Shown: piece after piece, positions 1-8,844 of the stretch
Numbering within the stretch: the first letter of the stretch is position 1
How the letters are laid out: each line of letters opens with the position of its first letter
Source of the DNA: Chlorops oryzae
Lineage: Eukaryota; Arthropoda; Insecta; Diptera; Chloropidae
Assembly: GCA_020466095.1 (NCBI GenBank)
Contig: CM035807.1
Location: forward strand, 38,466,348-38,530,347
Direction of reading: 5' to 3'
DNA length: 64,000 bases
Made by a program: the position numbers and the translations under genes
The notes under the pieces: model-generated
Seen by the model: only the letters and a program-made list of their open reading frames with translations
What the model was told of the DNA's origin: nothing
Database searches by the model: none

Positions 1-1429
1 CCAAGCCTTTGCCTCTTGTTTGTTCATTGATTTAATGAATTTTTCATCCCTCATGATTTTGCGTATTTGCGGCCCAACAAATATTCCTTCTTTTACTTTA
101 TTATATGTAAGTTTTGGGAAAACCTCTAGCAGAAAAAGCCTGGCTTTCCCTTCTATGCAAAGCTTTGACGAAATTTTTCATTAATCCAAGTTTAATATGA
201 AGCGGAGGCAAAATAACGTCATTTTGCGAAACAAGAGGTGGGTTCACCAAATTATTGTTTCCTATGGAGTGTTGTTCCCTTTTAGGCCAAGATGATTTTG
301 TGAAATGATGTTCCTTCGCTCTGCTGTCCCATAAACACAGAAAACAGCAAAATTTTGGATAACCTCCTTGTAGCCCGGTAATAATGGCAACTACCTGAAA
401 TGAAATCGAAGGGAAAATGAAAAATCGGTTATTTTTTACAGTTAATATGATGTATAAGAAGGTAAATTTTTATATAATTTTAAATTAATGAATATTACAA
501 ACCTTCAGGTCAGCACTAATTTTCCAGTGATGCTTGTCGTAGTCGATCAGCCTCAAGAGGTGCGCGATTTCATCATACGTTTCCTTTATGCCAACAGCAT
601 GCGCTACAGGAATAGTTGGCAGCTCATTTCCGTTATGGACAAGAGCAACTTTCAAACTTTTCTGCGAGCTATCAATAAATAGTCGCCATTCACATGTTTT
701 AAATTGCAATTTAAGTTCCCTAAATAAACCTTCTACATCACAGCAATAAGTTATTTTTTCGCGCTTCACATAAAACTCTGAGAAGTTGTTGCCCCTTTCT
801 CTGAAACAGGTAACTGAGGTGTTGCGTTCCAGATAATTCCACTCTTGAAAGCGCGAAGCAAGCAACTCACTTTTTGCTTTTGATAAATTTAGATCTCTTA
901 CGAGGTCATTTAATTCAATTTGAGATGTGAAATGTCTCCGGTTTTTGCTGTCCGAACTTCCAAACGAAACTTCCAAAGCACTTGAGCTTCCGCTTTCACT
1001 TGCACCCTTATCAATACATGGGGGAGTTGGTAAAGTGAAATTTTCATTGCTATTCACCGGTTTTGCTGCTGATGTCGTATTTGGATACGATTTTGTAACG
1101 AAATTCGATGCTCCTCCGCCTTCGATAATAGCCTCACAAAAATAGCATTGTGAATGATCTACCACCTCCGTCCAAATCATGGGTTTCTTAAACTTCAAGT
1201 AACGCTCCTCGCCGCATAGCCACTTGCATAAAGTAATTCTGCAAGTAGGGCACACTCCGTTTGGTGTCCAAGGCTTACTCTCATTCTGCATTGGAAATCC
1301 GAAATAATGGAAATAAGCTTGCCGCACATTATCTGTTATGTTTCTGAACTGATGCTTTTTAACAACTTCTCCACAAATGTAACAAAAGCTATTTGGATTG
1401 TTTTTGCACATGAACCTTCTCGTTTCCAT
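1..1429 (-). CDS. Uncharacterised multi-copy arthropod protein, 5' part, with one frameshift
   Basis: The function is not known. Exon 1 is 1429-503 and exon 2 runs from 394 past the left edge, with a 108-bp GT...AG intron (502-395). Splicing joins ...DLK to VVAIITGLQGGYPKF. The N-terminus has a zinc-finger-like arrangement (FCYICGEVV, then VCPTCR, then CYFCEAI) and a serine-rich linker. It is followed by the conserved core FQEWNYLERNT...YCCDVEGL...EWRLFIDSSQKSLKVALVHNGN, and in exon 2 by FCCFLCLWDSRAKEHHF and LPPLHIKLGLMKNFVKAL. From memory, this order of motifs marks an uncharacterised family repeated many times in arthropod and Hydra genomes, and the C-terminal part is missing here. I chose ATG 1429 because it opens METRRFMCKNNPNSFCYICG, which fits the family start. 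The A-run at 133-137 holds one extra base: upstream of it the frame reads ...RRESQAF, and the family match resumes one frame over (FPKLTYNKVKEGIFVGPQIRKIM). The copy is therefore a pseudogene or contains a sequencing indel. Confidence 0.78.
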
Positions 1430-1529
1430 TTTATACAAAAAAATAACTTTCCAATAAACAACGCCGCGAAAATAAAATTCAAAAAGGATAATATGAAAAA
1501 TACTAGTCCGCGAATGATGAGCTCGGTTT

Positions 1530-1572
1530 TAACACTGAATAAGTGTAGTCAAATTCATTTCGCTTAAATACC
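1530..1572 (-). promoter_or_regulatory. Candidate core promoter of the minus-strand gene
   Basis: Read on the minus strand there is a TATTTAAG box whose first T is at 1570, and an Inr-like TTCAGTG whose +1 A would be at 1536. The 34-bp spacing is close to the usual fly TATA-to-start distance. It would leave a 5' leader of about 107 nt before the ATG at 1429. This is a motif-and-spacing argument only. Confidence 0.33.
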
Positions 1573-3190
1573 TCACGACATGCTTAAATTCGTCTCCCAC
1601 ACAGTCAGTCGATGAAAGTTGACCTGCAAGCTTTCTTTTTTTAAGAGAGGAACAATGATGTTTTTCACCGTATTTTTATTGAAAAAACGGGTGGAACCGT
1701 ATTTTTGCCTGTATTAGGAAACCCTTTGCCTACCATGACCTTTTTGGTTGCCTACATCCTATACTCAAATATGCAGTATTCGAACACATACGAAATAATG
1801 CGGTCTTCAATAAATACCTGCACACTTTACCTACTATACTATACGACTAACCCATTGCATTAAGAAGAGAATAAAATAAAGCCGCATACATTCCAAACTA
1901 AGAAAAATAAGTTAGTTATTTAAAAAAAACTAGCCTTATACATAATAAAGAGAGATTTGGTGGTATTAGATTGTAATTTTAAGTAATAAATACGAAATGG
2001 ACGAAATCGTTTTTTCATAGTTTTTTTTTGTCTCTTCAGAATATGTCTTTTGGGTTGGTTTGGGCAATTGGCTATAACTTCACTTACACTCAACCGATGT
2101 TTAACTTTAGACCACTTAAATTGCTGGAAATTGAATGGGCTTTAAGATCCGAGGCCTAAAAAAAATTTTAAAAAATTTTTTCTAGGGTTGCCGTTGTCTT
2201 GAAAATTAAAAATTTGAAAAAAATCTAAAATTTAAAATTTTTTTCATTACATTTTGCAATGTAGTGTTTTAACTATTTTACGTACTCAAATGTTTGTTAC
2301 ACCATTGTAAGCGCTGAGGTAATGGCCTTACAGCGGTGCTTCGATTTTTATTGTCCGAAGAAATATGACGGTGTTATAGTGAAAAAACTAACGACATGTT
2401 GAAAAAAAAGCCGAAAAACGGTTTTTTTGAAATAACGGAAAAACTGTCCGATAGAAAATTTTTTTTTCGCCAGTTTCTTAATCAGCGGAAAATTTTACTA
2501 TAAAAATCGTATGTTTGGTACTTGGAGCATTTTGGTGTAGACTAGTGTAATATATAATTAACGTCCTACATGTCGTATGAGTGATGCCTTTTGTATGGGA
2601 TCAACACTGAGAGTATTAATGTACCCTTGCATTTTTGTAAATATGACACTGTTACGCCGATTGCAATACTTGTTTCTTTTAAATTAAAGTAAATACTAGG
2701 AGCTATTTTGAAAAAAAATTTAAAAGTCGCGTCAAAATTGGAATACACTGAAAAAAATACTTAAACTTTTCTTTTTAGTTTTGTGAAAAAAAATTTCTCA
2801 GTGTAAAATTAAAAAAAAATGTTTTTTAGCTTCCTTGTTTTATTGTCTAACAGAATCTGTTTAGATCGTCTCTCTATCTTAATTGGTTGTTGAGATATAA
2901 AATTTTGAAAAAAGCCTTAATAAAAAAGGACTTGCAAGGATATCTCAAGGACTATTCAAAATTAAAATCTAAAAAGTGGTCTCCACAGTATTTTTAGATG
3001 AAACCTATCGAAAAATCAACAAAATTTAAAAATTCCTTTCAGGGTGGCACAACCCGTCAGACCCTTTCTGTTCTTTGAAATGACGAAACCATACAATTTC
3101 TGATTAAGTGATAACCAAGAGTTAAATCAGTACTATTGCGTTCAAATTTTTAAATATAGTTGCAGGAATAAAAAGTTTAACGCGGAAATG
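1573..3190. other. AT-rich non-coding stretch, nothing recognised
   Basis: Long A/T runs and stop codons in every frame. I see no coding segment, terminal repeat or RNA gene. Confidence 0.5.
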
Positions 3191-3193
3191 AAG

Positions 3194-3819
3194 GACTGCC
3201 ACGTTACATTGTTCGAATTTATCAATTAAAGAGAGACGAATAACAAGGAGAGCGTATAGTTACACAAGCCTGGATTATAATACACATACTTTATATTCGG
3301 ATTTGTTAATAGGAGCATCTGGGTGTGCCCCTTTGACATAAATACTCAATTTTTCATTTCATCAAAATCAAAGAAAATTTCTCATATTCGGAACAAAGAC
3401 TGCCACGTTACACACTTTAAATTGCTCATTATTTAGCATCTGTAAATATTTTTGCAAAAAATGAATAAAAATCGGAATAAAGACCAGAAATTCATTTAAA
3501 AAGTAGTTGTTATAAATTTTTTTTTAACGACATATGAGTCGCTCAGTAGATAAAGAGAATGAGTCCAAAAATTTTAAATGCAGAAAAATGACAAAACAGT
3601 TGAAGTTGACTTTTAAAACTAGTTGTAACAACAAAACTTAAAATTAAAATAGCAAAATTAATTATCAGGGCTTCTTTTACAATTTGTAAAAAAGTCATAA
3701 AAGTCATAAAAGAAAGTGTATCCACGCTATATCTCAAAAACGCCGAAAATGGACTCATAACCTTTATCCACTGAACGACTCATATATCGAAAGTATGTTT
3801 TTCGGTCTGCCACGTAACA
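3194..3819 (+). repeat. Cluster of three copies of the word CTGCCACGTWACA
   Basis: The words lie at 3194-3208 and 3398-3412 (GACTGCCACGTTACA twice) and at 3805-3819 (GTCTGCCACGTAACA), spaced 204 and 407 bp. All are on the same strand and the DNA between them is AT-rich and unrelated. A foldback element (3530-3788) lies between words two and three. The role is unknown; similar spaced words occur at 6.5-7.5 and 61.4-62.1 kb. Confidence 0.6.
3530..3788. repeat. Short inverted-repeat (foldback) element
   Basis: The left arm at 3531-3567 (CATATGAGTCGCTCAGTAGA...) is matched in reverse complement by 3748-3785 (TATATGAGTCGTTCAGTGGA...). The arms are about 38 bp with a few mismatches and the interior is about 180 bp of AT-rich DNA. 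No coding capacity. It looks like a non-autonomous DNA element; no clear target duplication was seen. Confidence 0.55.
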
Positions 3820-3824
3820 TGAAA

Positions 3825-5862
3825 TCAGCGGCACAATTAAAAAGCTTACTCAAAATACTGCCTTGGAATTTATTCCTTGGGATAGTTAAGGTAACAAATG
3901 TTTTTCATGAAAAGTGCAATTAAAACAAAAATAACACTCAAATTATAGTTTTATTGACATTTTTGGCGCAGCCTTCATTTCCATCCGTTTTTCTGCTGTC
4001 TGCTATTGCTTGGAAATCTTGCTCAAATGACAAATTCTTTTGCAATTTTTCCCAATTTCTTTTTGTTGCCAGACGGTTAAAAGTCCATTATTTAAGAAAC
4101 GTTAAAAAAATTTCAATATTTAGAAAAAAAAAATTTTTTTTCTTGCCTCGGTTGACATTTTCGCGTTTTTGACCATATACGTTTTTGACCAGTTAAGGGT
4201 TAACCAGACATTCAGAAAACGAGCCTAAATGTTTCGAAAATTCGAAATTGAAGAGTTGATATTTGGCCAATTGTGAAATCTCAATCTTTAGATATTGATA
4301 TACATATTCCCGTTCTAAGATTCAAAATCTAAAAAAGCTCTTATTGCGTCGTATAAAATACACAAATCGATGGTTTAACTTAAAACAATAAATTTAGTTA
4401 TAAAATCAATTGCAATAAGAAAATATCTAAGCGAATAATCAAAAGCACAAATAATGCATTGAAAGCAACATAAAAATTAGAAAAAAAAAAAAAAAAAAAC
4501 AATAACCACCATTACAGCAATAACAGCACACATTATTACGGCAATGAAATTGTTCTTTTCCTGTTCGATCGAATGCTACTGGAATTTATTTTACAATAGT
4601 GGTATAATCAACAAACCCAGCAACAAACAAACAAACAAAAAAACAAAAAAGAAACCAGCAAACAAACAAACGGCAAATATAAGCCAAATCGCTTAAGTAG
4701 AGTGTAAACATTGATTTGGTTGTAGCTTGTGCTCTGGCAGCTTTCTTATGACGGAGCTCCTTCCTCGCTGCTCTTTTGTCATTGCAGTTGATTTTGCAAG
4801 TGCTCCCCAAAGTGTCTCCTTCTTGCGGGCACGTTTGTCATACGAAAAACAAACGAACATTTATTCAATCCGTAATACGACAAGAAAACCAACAGTGCCG
4901 CACGTATGTACATACATGAATAGACGCAACGGCAATGCCAACCACAGGATCTGTTATTACAGTTTTCGCATTTATGCACACACGAGTCGCTATTCATTGA
5001 GCTCGTTGCAGAAGTCTGCGTAGAAGCCCTTAAACCGAACTCCATGCTGCAGCCTCAATGGAATCAAATTCAAGAAGAGATCTATAAAAGTGTGCACTGC
5101 AATCAAATGCAAAATGGAGAAATTTTTCTACAATCGAACGTAGAAAAACCAATATTGTTATTTTATCAAGCGAGTTCCAATTCATTTTTCATTCACAGTT
5201 CACTGGGCGACGACCGTTGTTCGAACAAATTTGCAATATTTTGCAATAAAGTAATACGCAGCCTGAATGACACATGAACTTCTGCTGCGCAAACGTCGCA
5301 AACGATTCATTGAACTTTTTCTTCCACCGATGTTTGTCGTTTTTGATTTAAGTGCACTCATGGATCTCATTAAACTTCGAATGCTTACAACTTCCGTCTC
5401 ATTGAAATTCAATCATATAAATGTCTCGAATGGATGAATATGGTTTTGAGTTTGTAATTTTTTACAAATATGTAACATTGTGACATCGTTGGAAAGAGTT
5501 TTCTGGCATTCAATGTACATATGCTCTTTGTCCTGATGGAAAAGAGAAAGTCATTTGGCACTGCCATAGCACCCCGAATTGGCCCCCGTAAAAAATAAGG
5601 TTTTTTCCCATCCAAAGTTCTTCGCAGCTTTTGCTGCTTACAGACTATTGCATTTAACTAATTTTATCTGTTGTGATTTTAACATATATCGCTGCATTTA
5701 ACCTGAATTTAGCTTCTTTAAGTGCTGAAATAAAATCATGGCACTAGGTTCAATTGCTTTGTGGCAGTAGGCAAACTAGGTGAACTTTTTACGTGGATCA
5801 GATTGTATTACTTTTCCCTATCTCTTGAAGTCGCAGCATCGCGCGAAGCAAAACTTTTCTTC
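3825..5862. other. Non-coding stretch with simple repeats
   Basis: Contains an A-run near 4481-4499 and an AAAC/CAAACAAA-rich simple repeat around 4614-4670. Sequence from about 4700 to 5640 is less AT-rich, but its reading frames overlap on both strands and none carries a recognisable domain, so no gene is called. Confidence 0.45.
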
Positions 5863-6440
5863 ACAAGTAAGGGTGTTATAGTCAGGCGAGCCTGACAATA
5901 GAATACCCGACACAGACACACATCGCACCCTTCCTACTAAATCGGCACAATTCAAAAATTCGCATTTCTCGAAAATCATTCAATCTCTCTTGAAACTAAG
6001 GAGAAATAAAATTGTTTCTAAACTAATATTACTCTCAATCGACTGCTGCATCAGTCAATATTACCGTTCATTCTCAAGGTGTTGGGTTTCTTACAGCAAA
6101 ATCCAATCGAACATAAAAAAGTTGATTAAAAAAATTTCAAATTGTGCCGATTTATTAGGAAGGGTGCGACATGTGCAATTAATTTTTAATATCATGAGGT
6201 TTTTAAGGCCATAAGCGGCCCCATATACCGACTTTTGTTAAATTTCTTTATGAAAACCGCCCCTTTGCCACGCCCACTTTTCAAATTTTTTTGCAATTCT
6301 AATCGGAGGCTTAAATATACGCTCAAAATTTAGGTTTCATTGAATTATTTCGATTATTTCCGATTTTGATGCAGTTTTGGGATTTTTGTGACAGACCCTG
6401 GTACTGAAGGTACCCTTAATAATGGACCGATCAAGGAAAT
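5863..6440 (-). mobile_element. Helentron-like family B element, copy 1, truncated
   Basis: On the minus strand the 3' end reads GTCAGGCTCGCCTGAC (7-bp stem, 2-nt loop) and then TATAACACCCTTACTTGT, ending at 5863. The body carries family landmarks: a CCACGCCCACTTTT block near 6265 and GACAGACCCTGGTACTGAAG near 6391. It stops near 6440, so the 5' part with the GTCC/GTCT tract is missing. DINE-1-type Helentrons of flies share this layout (3' hairpin, then CTTGTT; no coding). It is interrupted by an inverted-repeat element at 5924-6168. Confidence 0.7.
5924..6168. mobile_element. Inverted-repeat MITE with 4-bp target duplication (family X, copy 1)
   Basis: The 245-bp element starts CGCACCCTTCCTACTAAATC and ends in its near reverse complement (TTGTGCCGATTT...GGGTGCG); the terminal repeats run about 38 bp. 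It is flanked by ACAT at 5920-5923 and 6169-6172. The second family B Helentron copy has the unfilled site (ACACACATGTGC, 7661-7670 region) with a single ACAT, which supports both the boundaries and the 4-bp duplication. Non-coding. The superfamily is unassigned; 4-bp duplications are known for Sola and Chapaev-type elements. Confidence 0.8.
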
Positions 6441-6623
6441 TTTTTGGGTGAATGGTTATGACTACAAAGGAAGCATAAGTGCCAAATTCGTGTATCCCTT
6501 TCAATATGATTGCTTTTCGAAGCATGATTTTACTGGTGCCACCCGTGACAATAAAACATTTAAATTTGTATTATTTCTTACTGACTTTTAGGTTATGTCT
6601 GAAACTTCTAATTTTTTGAGGTA

Positions 6624-7016
6624 ATGTTGCTGAGTACATTTTCCTATAAAATGTTGTCCTGTTCTGTGTTTTGTTCTCAGATTGTATCAAAATGCAGTTG
6701 TGTCCCACCCGTGACAGTCACGGGTGGGAACAAAATTGACACGGGTGAGACATCTCTGAGGTGCTTTTTCAATCTTTCGAAAGACAAAAGGTGGAATTTG
6801 GCACTTTCAATTCCTAATTTTCAATCTCATCATTATTTCAAAGTCGTCAGTAAAGAAAATTTAATATCATCCCTAACATATCACTCAAGACCTGTCACAT
6901 GTAGGGCCTTTCAACTAAGTGCAGCACAAATATATACTGACACAGATGGAAGTGATTGGAATGAGTCAGACTGTGAACCTCTAGCTTCTATTTATAAAAA
7001 AATAAGAACTTCATAA
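6624..7016 (+). CDS. Hypothetical 130-residue ORF with protein-like acidic C-terminus
   Basis: Not recognised. It opens with ATG at 6624 and ends in TAA at 7014-7016. The C-terminal half looks protein-like (KDKRWNLALSIPNFQSHHYF, then YTDTDGSDWNESDCEPLASI), ending in a short acidic stretch. The N-terminal part spans two words of the TGTCCCACCCGTGACA cluster. Two AATAAA signals and a 13-A run follow within about 60 bp, as at the end of a retrocopied or mobile-element transcript. An exon upstream could supply the true N-terminus. Chance is not excluded. Confidence 0.3.
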   Translation: MLLSTFSYKMLSCSVFCSQIVSKCSCVPPVTVTGGNKIDTGETSLRCFFNLSKDKRWNLALSIPNFQSHHYFKVVSKENLISSLTYHSRPVTCRAFQLSAAQIYTDTDGSDWNESDCEPLASIYKKIRTS

Positions 7017-7019
7017 CTT

Positions 7020-7074
7020 TGTAATAAATAAAATTGTTTATTATAAATAAAATTGCTAATTAAAAAAAAAAAAA
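7020..7074 (+). terminator. Polyadenylation-signal cluster and A-run
   Basis: AATAAATAAAAT and ATAAATAAAAT are followed by an A13 run ending near 7073. They lie directly downstream of the ORF ending at 7016, as expected for a genuine poly(A) site or the tail of a retrocopy. Confidence 0.4.
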
Positions 7075-7605
7075 ATCGTACTTGTCCCACCCGTGACATT
7101 ACATTTTTAAGTTTTTTGTAAGAAGGAAAAGATAGTTTTGCTCAATTCTTTACAGATTTAATAGCTTAGGATCTTTTCTGTAAGAAAATAAGCTATTATA
7201 ATAGAAATGTCAAATACATTCGCAGACTTTCCTTTCAAAAGTTCCTTTTAGAGCTGAGGTTCGAAATTTGTCCCGCCCGTGACAGATCGAAATTCCTCAT
7301 TTATTTCCAAAACTAATAAAATTTTTGAAATTTTTCGTTAACTGGATCAAATTATAGAATATTCTTTTTGGTATTATAGAAGACTTACCCATTAATTCGA
7401 AACATATAACACAAAATATGAAGAAGAAATTGAAAGGTTGTAGTTGATCTGTCCCACCCCTGACGATGGAATTGCCCTCAAGTCCCATTTGAATTTCGGC
7501 TGTAAGAGACAATTTTCGAAAAACGCCCCCATTTGCAATTCTTGGAAATAGAATAACTTGGATTTAGATATGTTCAACAATCAAATTTCATCAAAATATT
7601 TATTA

Positions 7606-7824
7606 ACAAGTAAGGGTGTTATAGTCAGGCGAGCCTGACAATATAATTCCCGACACAGACACACATGTGCAAATAATTTTTAATATCATGAGGTTTTTAA
7701 GGCCATAAGCGGCCCCATATACCGACTTTTGTTGAATTTCTTAATGAAAACCGCCCTTTTGCCACGCCCACTTTTCCAATTTTTCGAAATTCTAATCGGA
7801 GGCTTAAATATACGCGCAAATTCT
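7606..7824 (-). mobile_element. Helentron-like family B element, copy 2, truncated
   Basis: Begins ACAAGTAAGGGTGTTATAGT with the GTCAGGC hairpin and continues through the GCGGCCCCATATACCGAC and CCACGCCCACTTTT blocks, nearly identical to copy 1. It lacks the MITE found in copy 1 and so preserves the empty site. It ends abruptly where a long inverted repeat starts at 7825. Confidence 0.7.
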
Positions 7825-7985
7825 AAGCATTGAACATGCGTACCCAGCAATTTTCCCATAGCAACAACGAAGTGAGCGCGTTTTTGACAAGCACAACTTT
7901 TTCGTTCCGTTTTGAACTTTTGCATATAATGCGCTCGCTTCGTTGTTGCTATGGGAAAATTGCTGGGTACGCATGTTCAATGCTT
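7825..7985. repeat. Long near-perfect hairpin, 58-nt arms
   Basis: The arms at 7825-7882 and 7928-7985 (AAGCATTGAACATGCGTACC...) are reverse complements with only a few mismatches, separated by a 45-nt spacer. It abuts the broken end of a family B Helentron. It is a MITE-like foldback; if transcribed it would form a long dsRNA hairpin. Confidence 0.8.
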
Positions 7986-8691
7986 TGTACCTCCTAAACT
8001 AATAGAGATCCCATTTTCAAACTTACATGATAAATTCTTAACACCTGCAGCTAAAATTCGAAAAAAATAAAAAAAGGTCCAAGTTGTTGTAATTATGCTT
8101 TATCCATTTCACAACCAGTGTTACACTGAAAAAAAATTTTTTTTTTTTGATTTTTTTTGCATCCTTGAATAGCTTAATAAATTTTCTTTAGAAACCTTTA
8201 CTATTTATTTTTTGAAAAACATTTTTTTTATTCGAAACATTGCATGCAAAAAAAGCTTATTTTTCATTTCATCAATTTTTACAGGCCTATATCTCGAAAA
8301 CTAAGGGTGATATATCAAAAAAATTTTGCCCATTAACTCACTACTCTATAGAGGTGGCGAACTGATCCAAATATGAACGATTTTCAGGTAACATGACCCT
8401 TTTTCGCTGCCCGCTTCACGTGAAATGCCCCATATGCTTCCTACATGCCAACTTTCGTTTAAGTGCCGTTGGATATTCAAGAGAAGGAGACGAATTTCGA
8501 AAACTGCCCTTCTGCAACGTCATGAAGCATTAATGGGCTAAAATTCTTTTAACGCCTATACTTTTGTCCCTGTCAATGAAATTCAAACTTGATTTCATGA
8601 AGGAGCAAATCAAATGTGAAATAACAAATTATATTTTAACAAAAATTTATTAATAAAAAAGTAAAATACTCTAGTTGAATTGAAAAAAAAA
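7986..8691. other. Non-coding stretch, nothing firm
   Basis: AT-rich. The segment near 8400-8525 (CCCCATATGCTTCC..., GCCAACTTTCG) resembles the wording of Helentron bodies but has no recognisable ends. Confidence 0.4.
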
Positions 8692-8844
8692 TCAAATATT
8701 ACCAAAACTCCATTTTGTTTTACTCGCAAATTACAGTAACATTGTTGTCTTATGCTTGTCTTGGTCTTGTCCAAAGAAGATCAACACATGTTACTTGCAA
8801 TTTGGCGAGTAATACAAAATGTGTAGTTTTTGGTAAATATTTGA
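8692..8844. repeat. Inverted-repeat hairpin, arms about 55-62 nt
   Basis: The left arm 8692-8746 (TCAAATATTACCAAAACTCC...) pairs with the right arm 8783-8844, with several small indels. The loop is about 36 nt. Probably a small foldback MITE. Confidence 0.55.

Larger units (their letters stand above)
6536..7464 (+). repeat. Cluster of the word TGTCCCACCCGTGACA
   Basis: Forward copies lie at 6536-6550 (GTGCCACCCGTGACA), 6701-6716, 7083-7098, 7269-7284 (one change) and 7450-7464 (one change). An inverted copy at 6717-6731 makes a 13-bp-arm palindrome with a 1-nt centre, and a degenerate inverted copy lies at 6738-6752. In two overlapping reading frames the word is translated differently, so the conservation is at DNA level. 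Spacings are about 165, 382, 186 and 181 bp. Confidence 0.7.
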
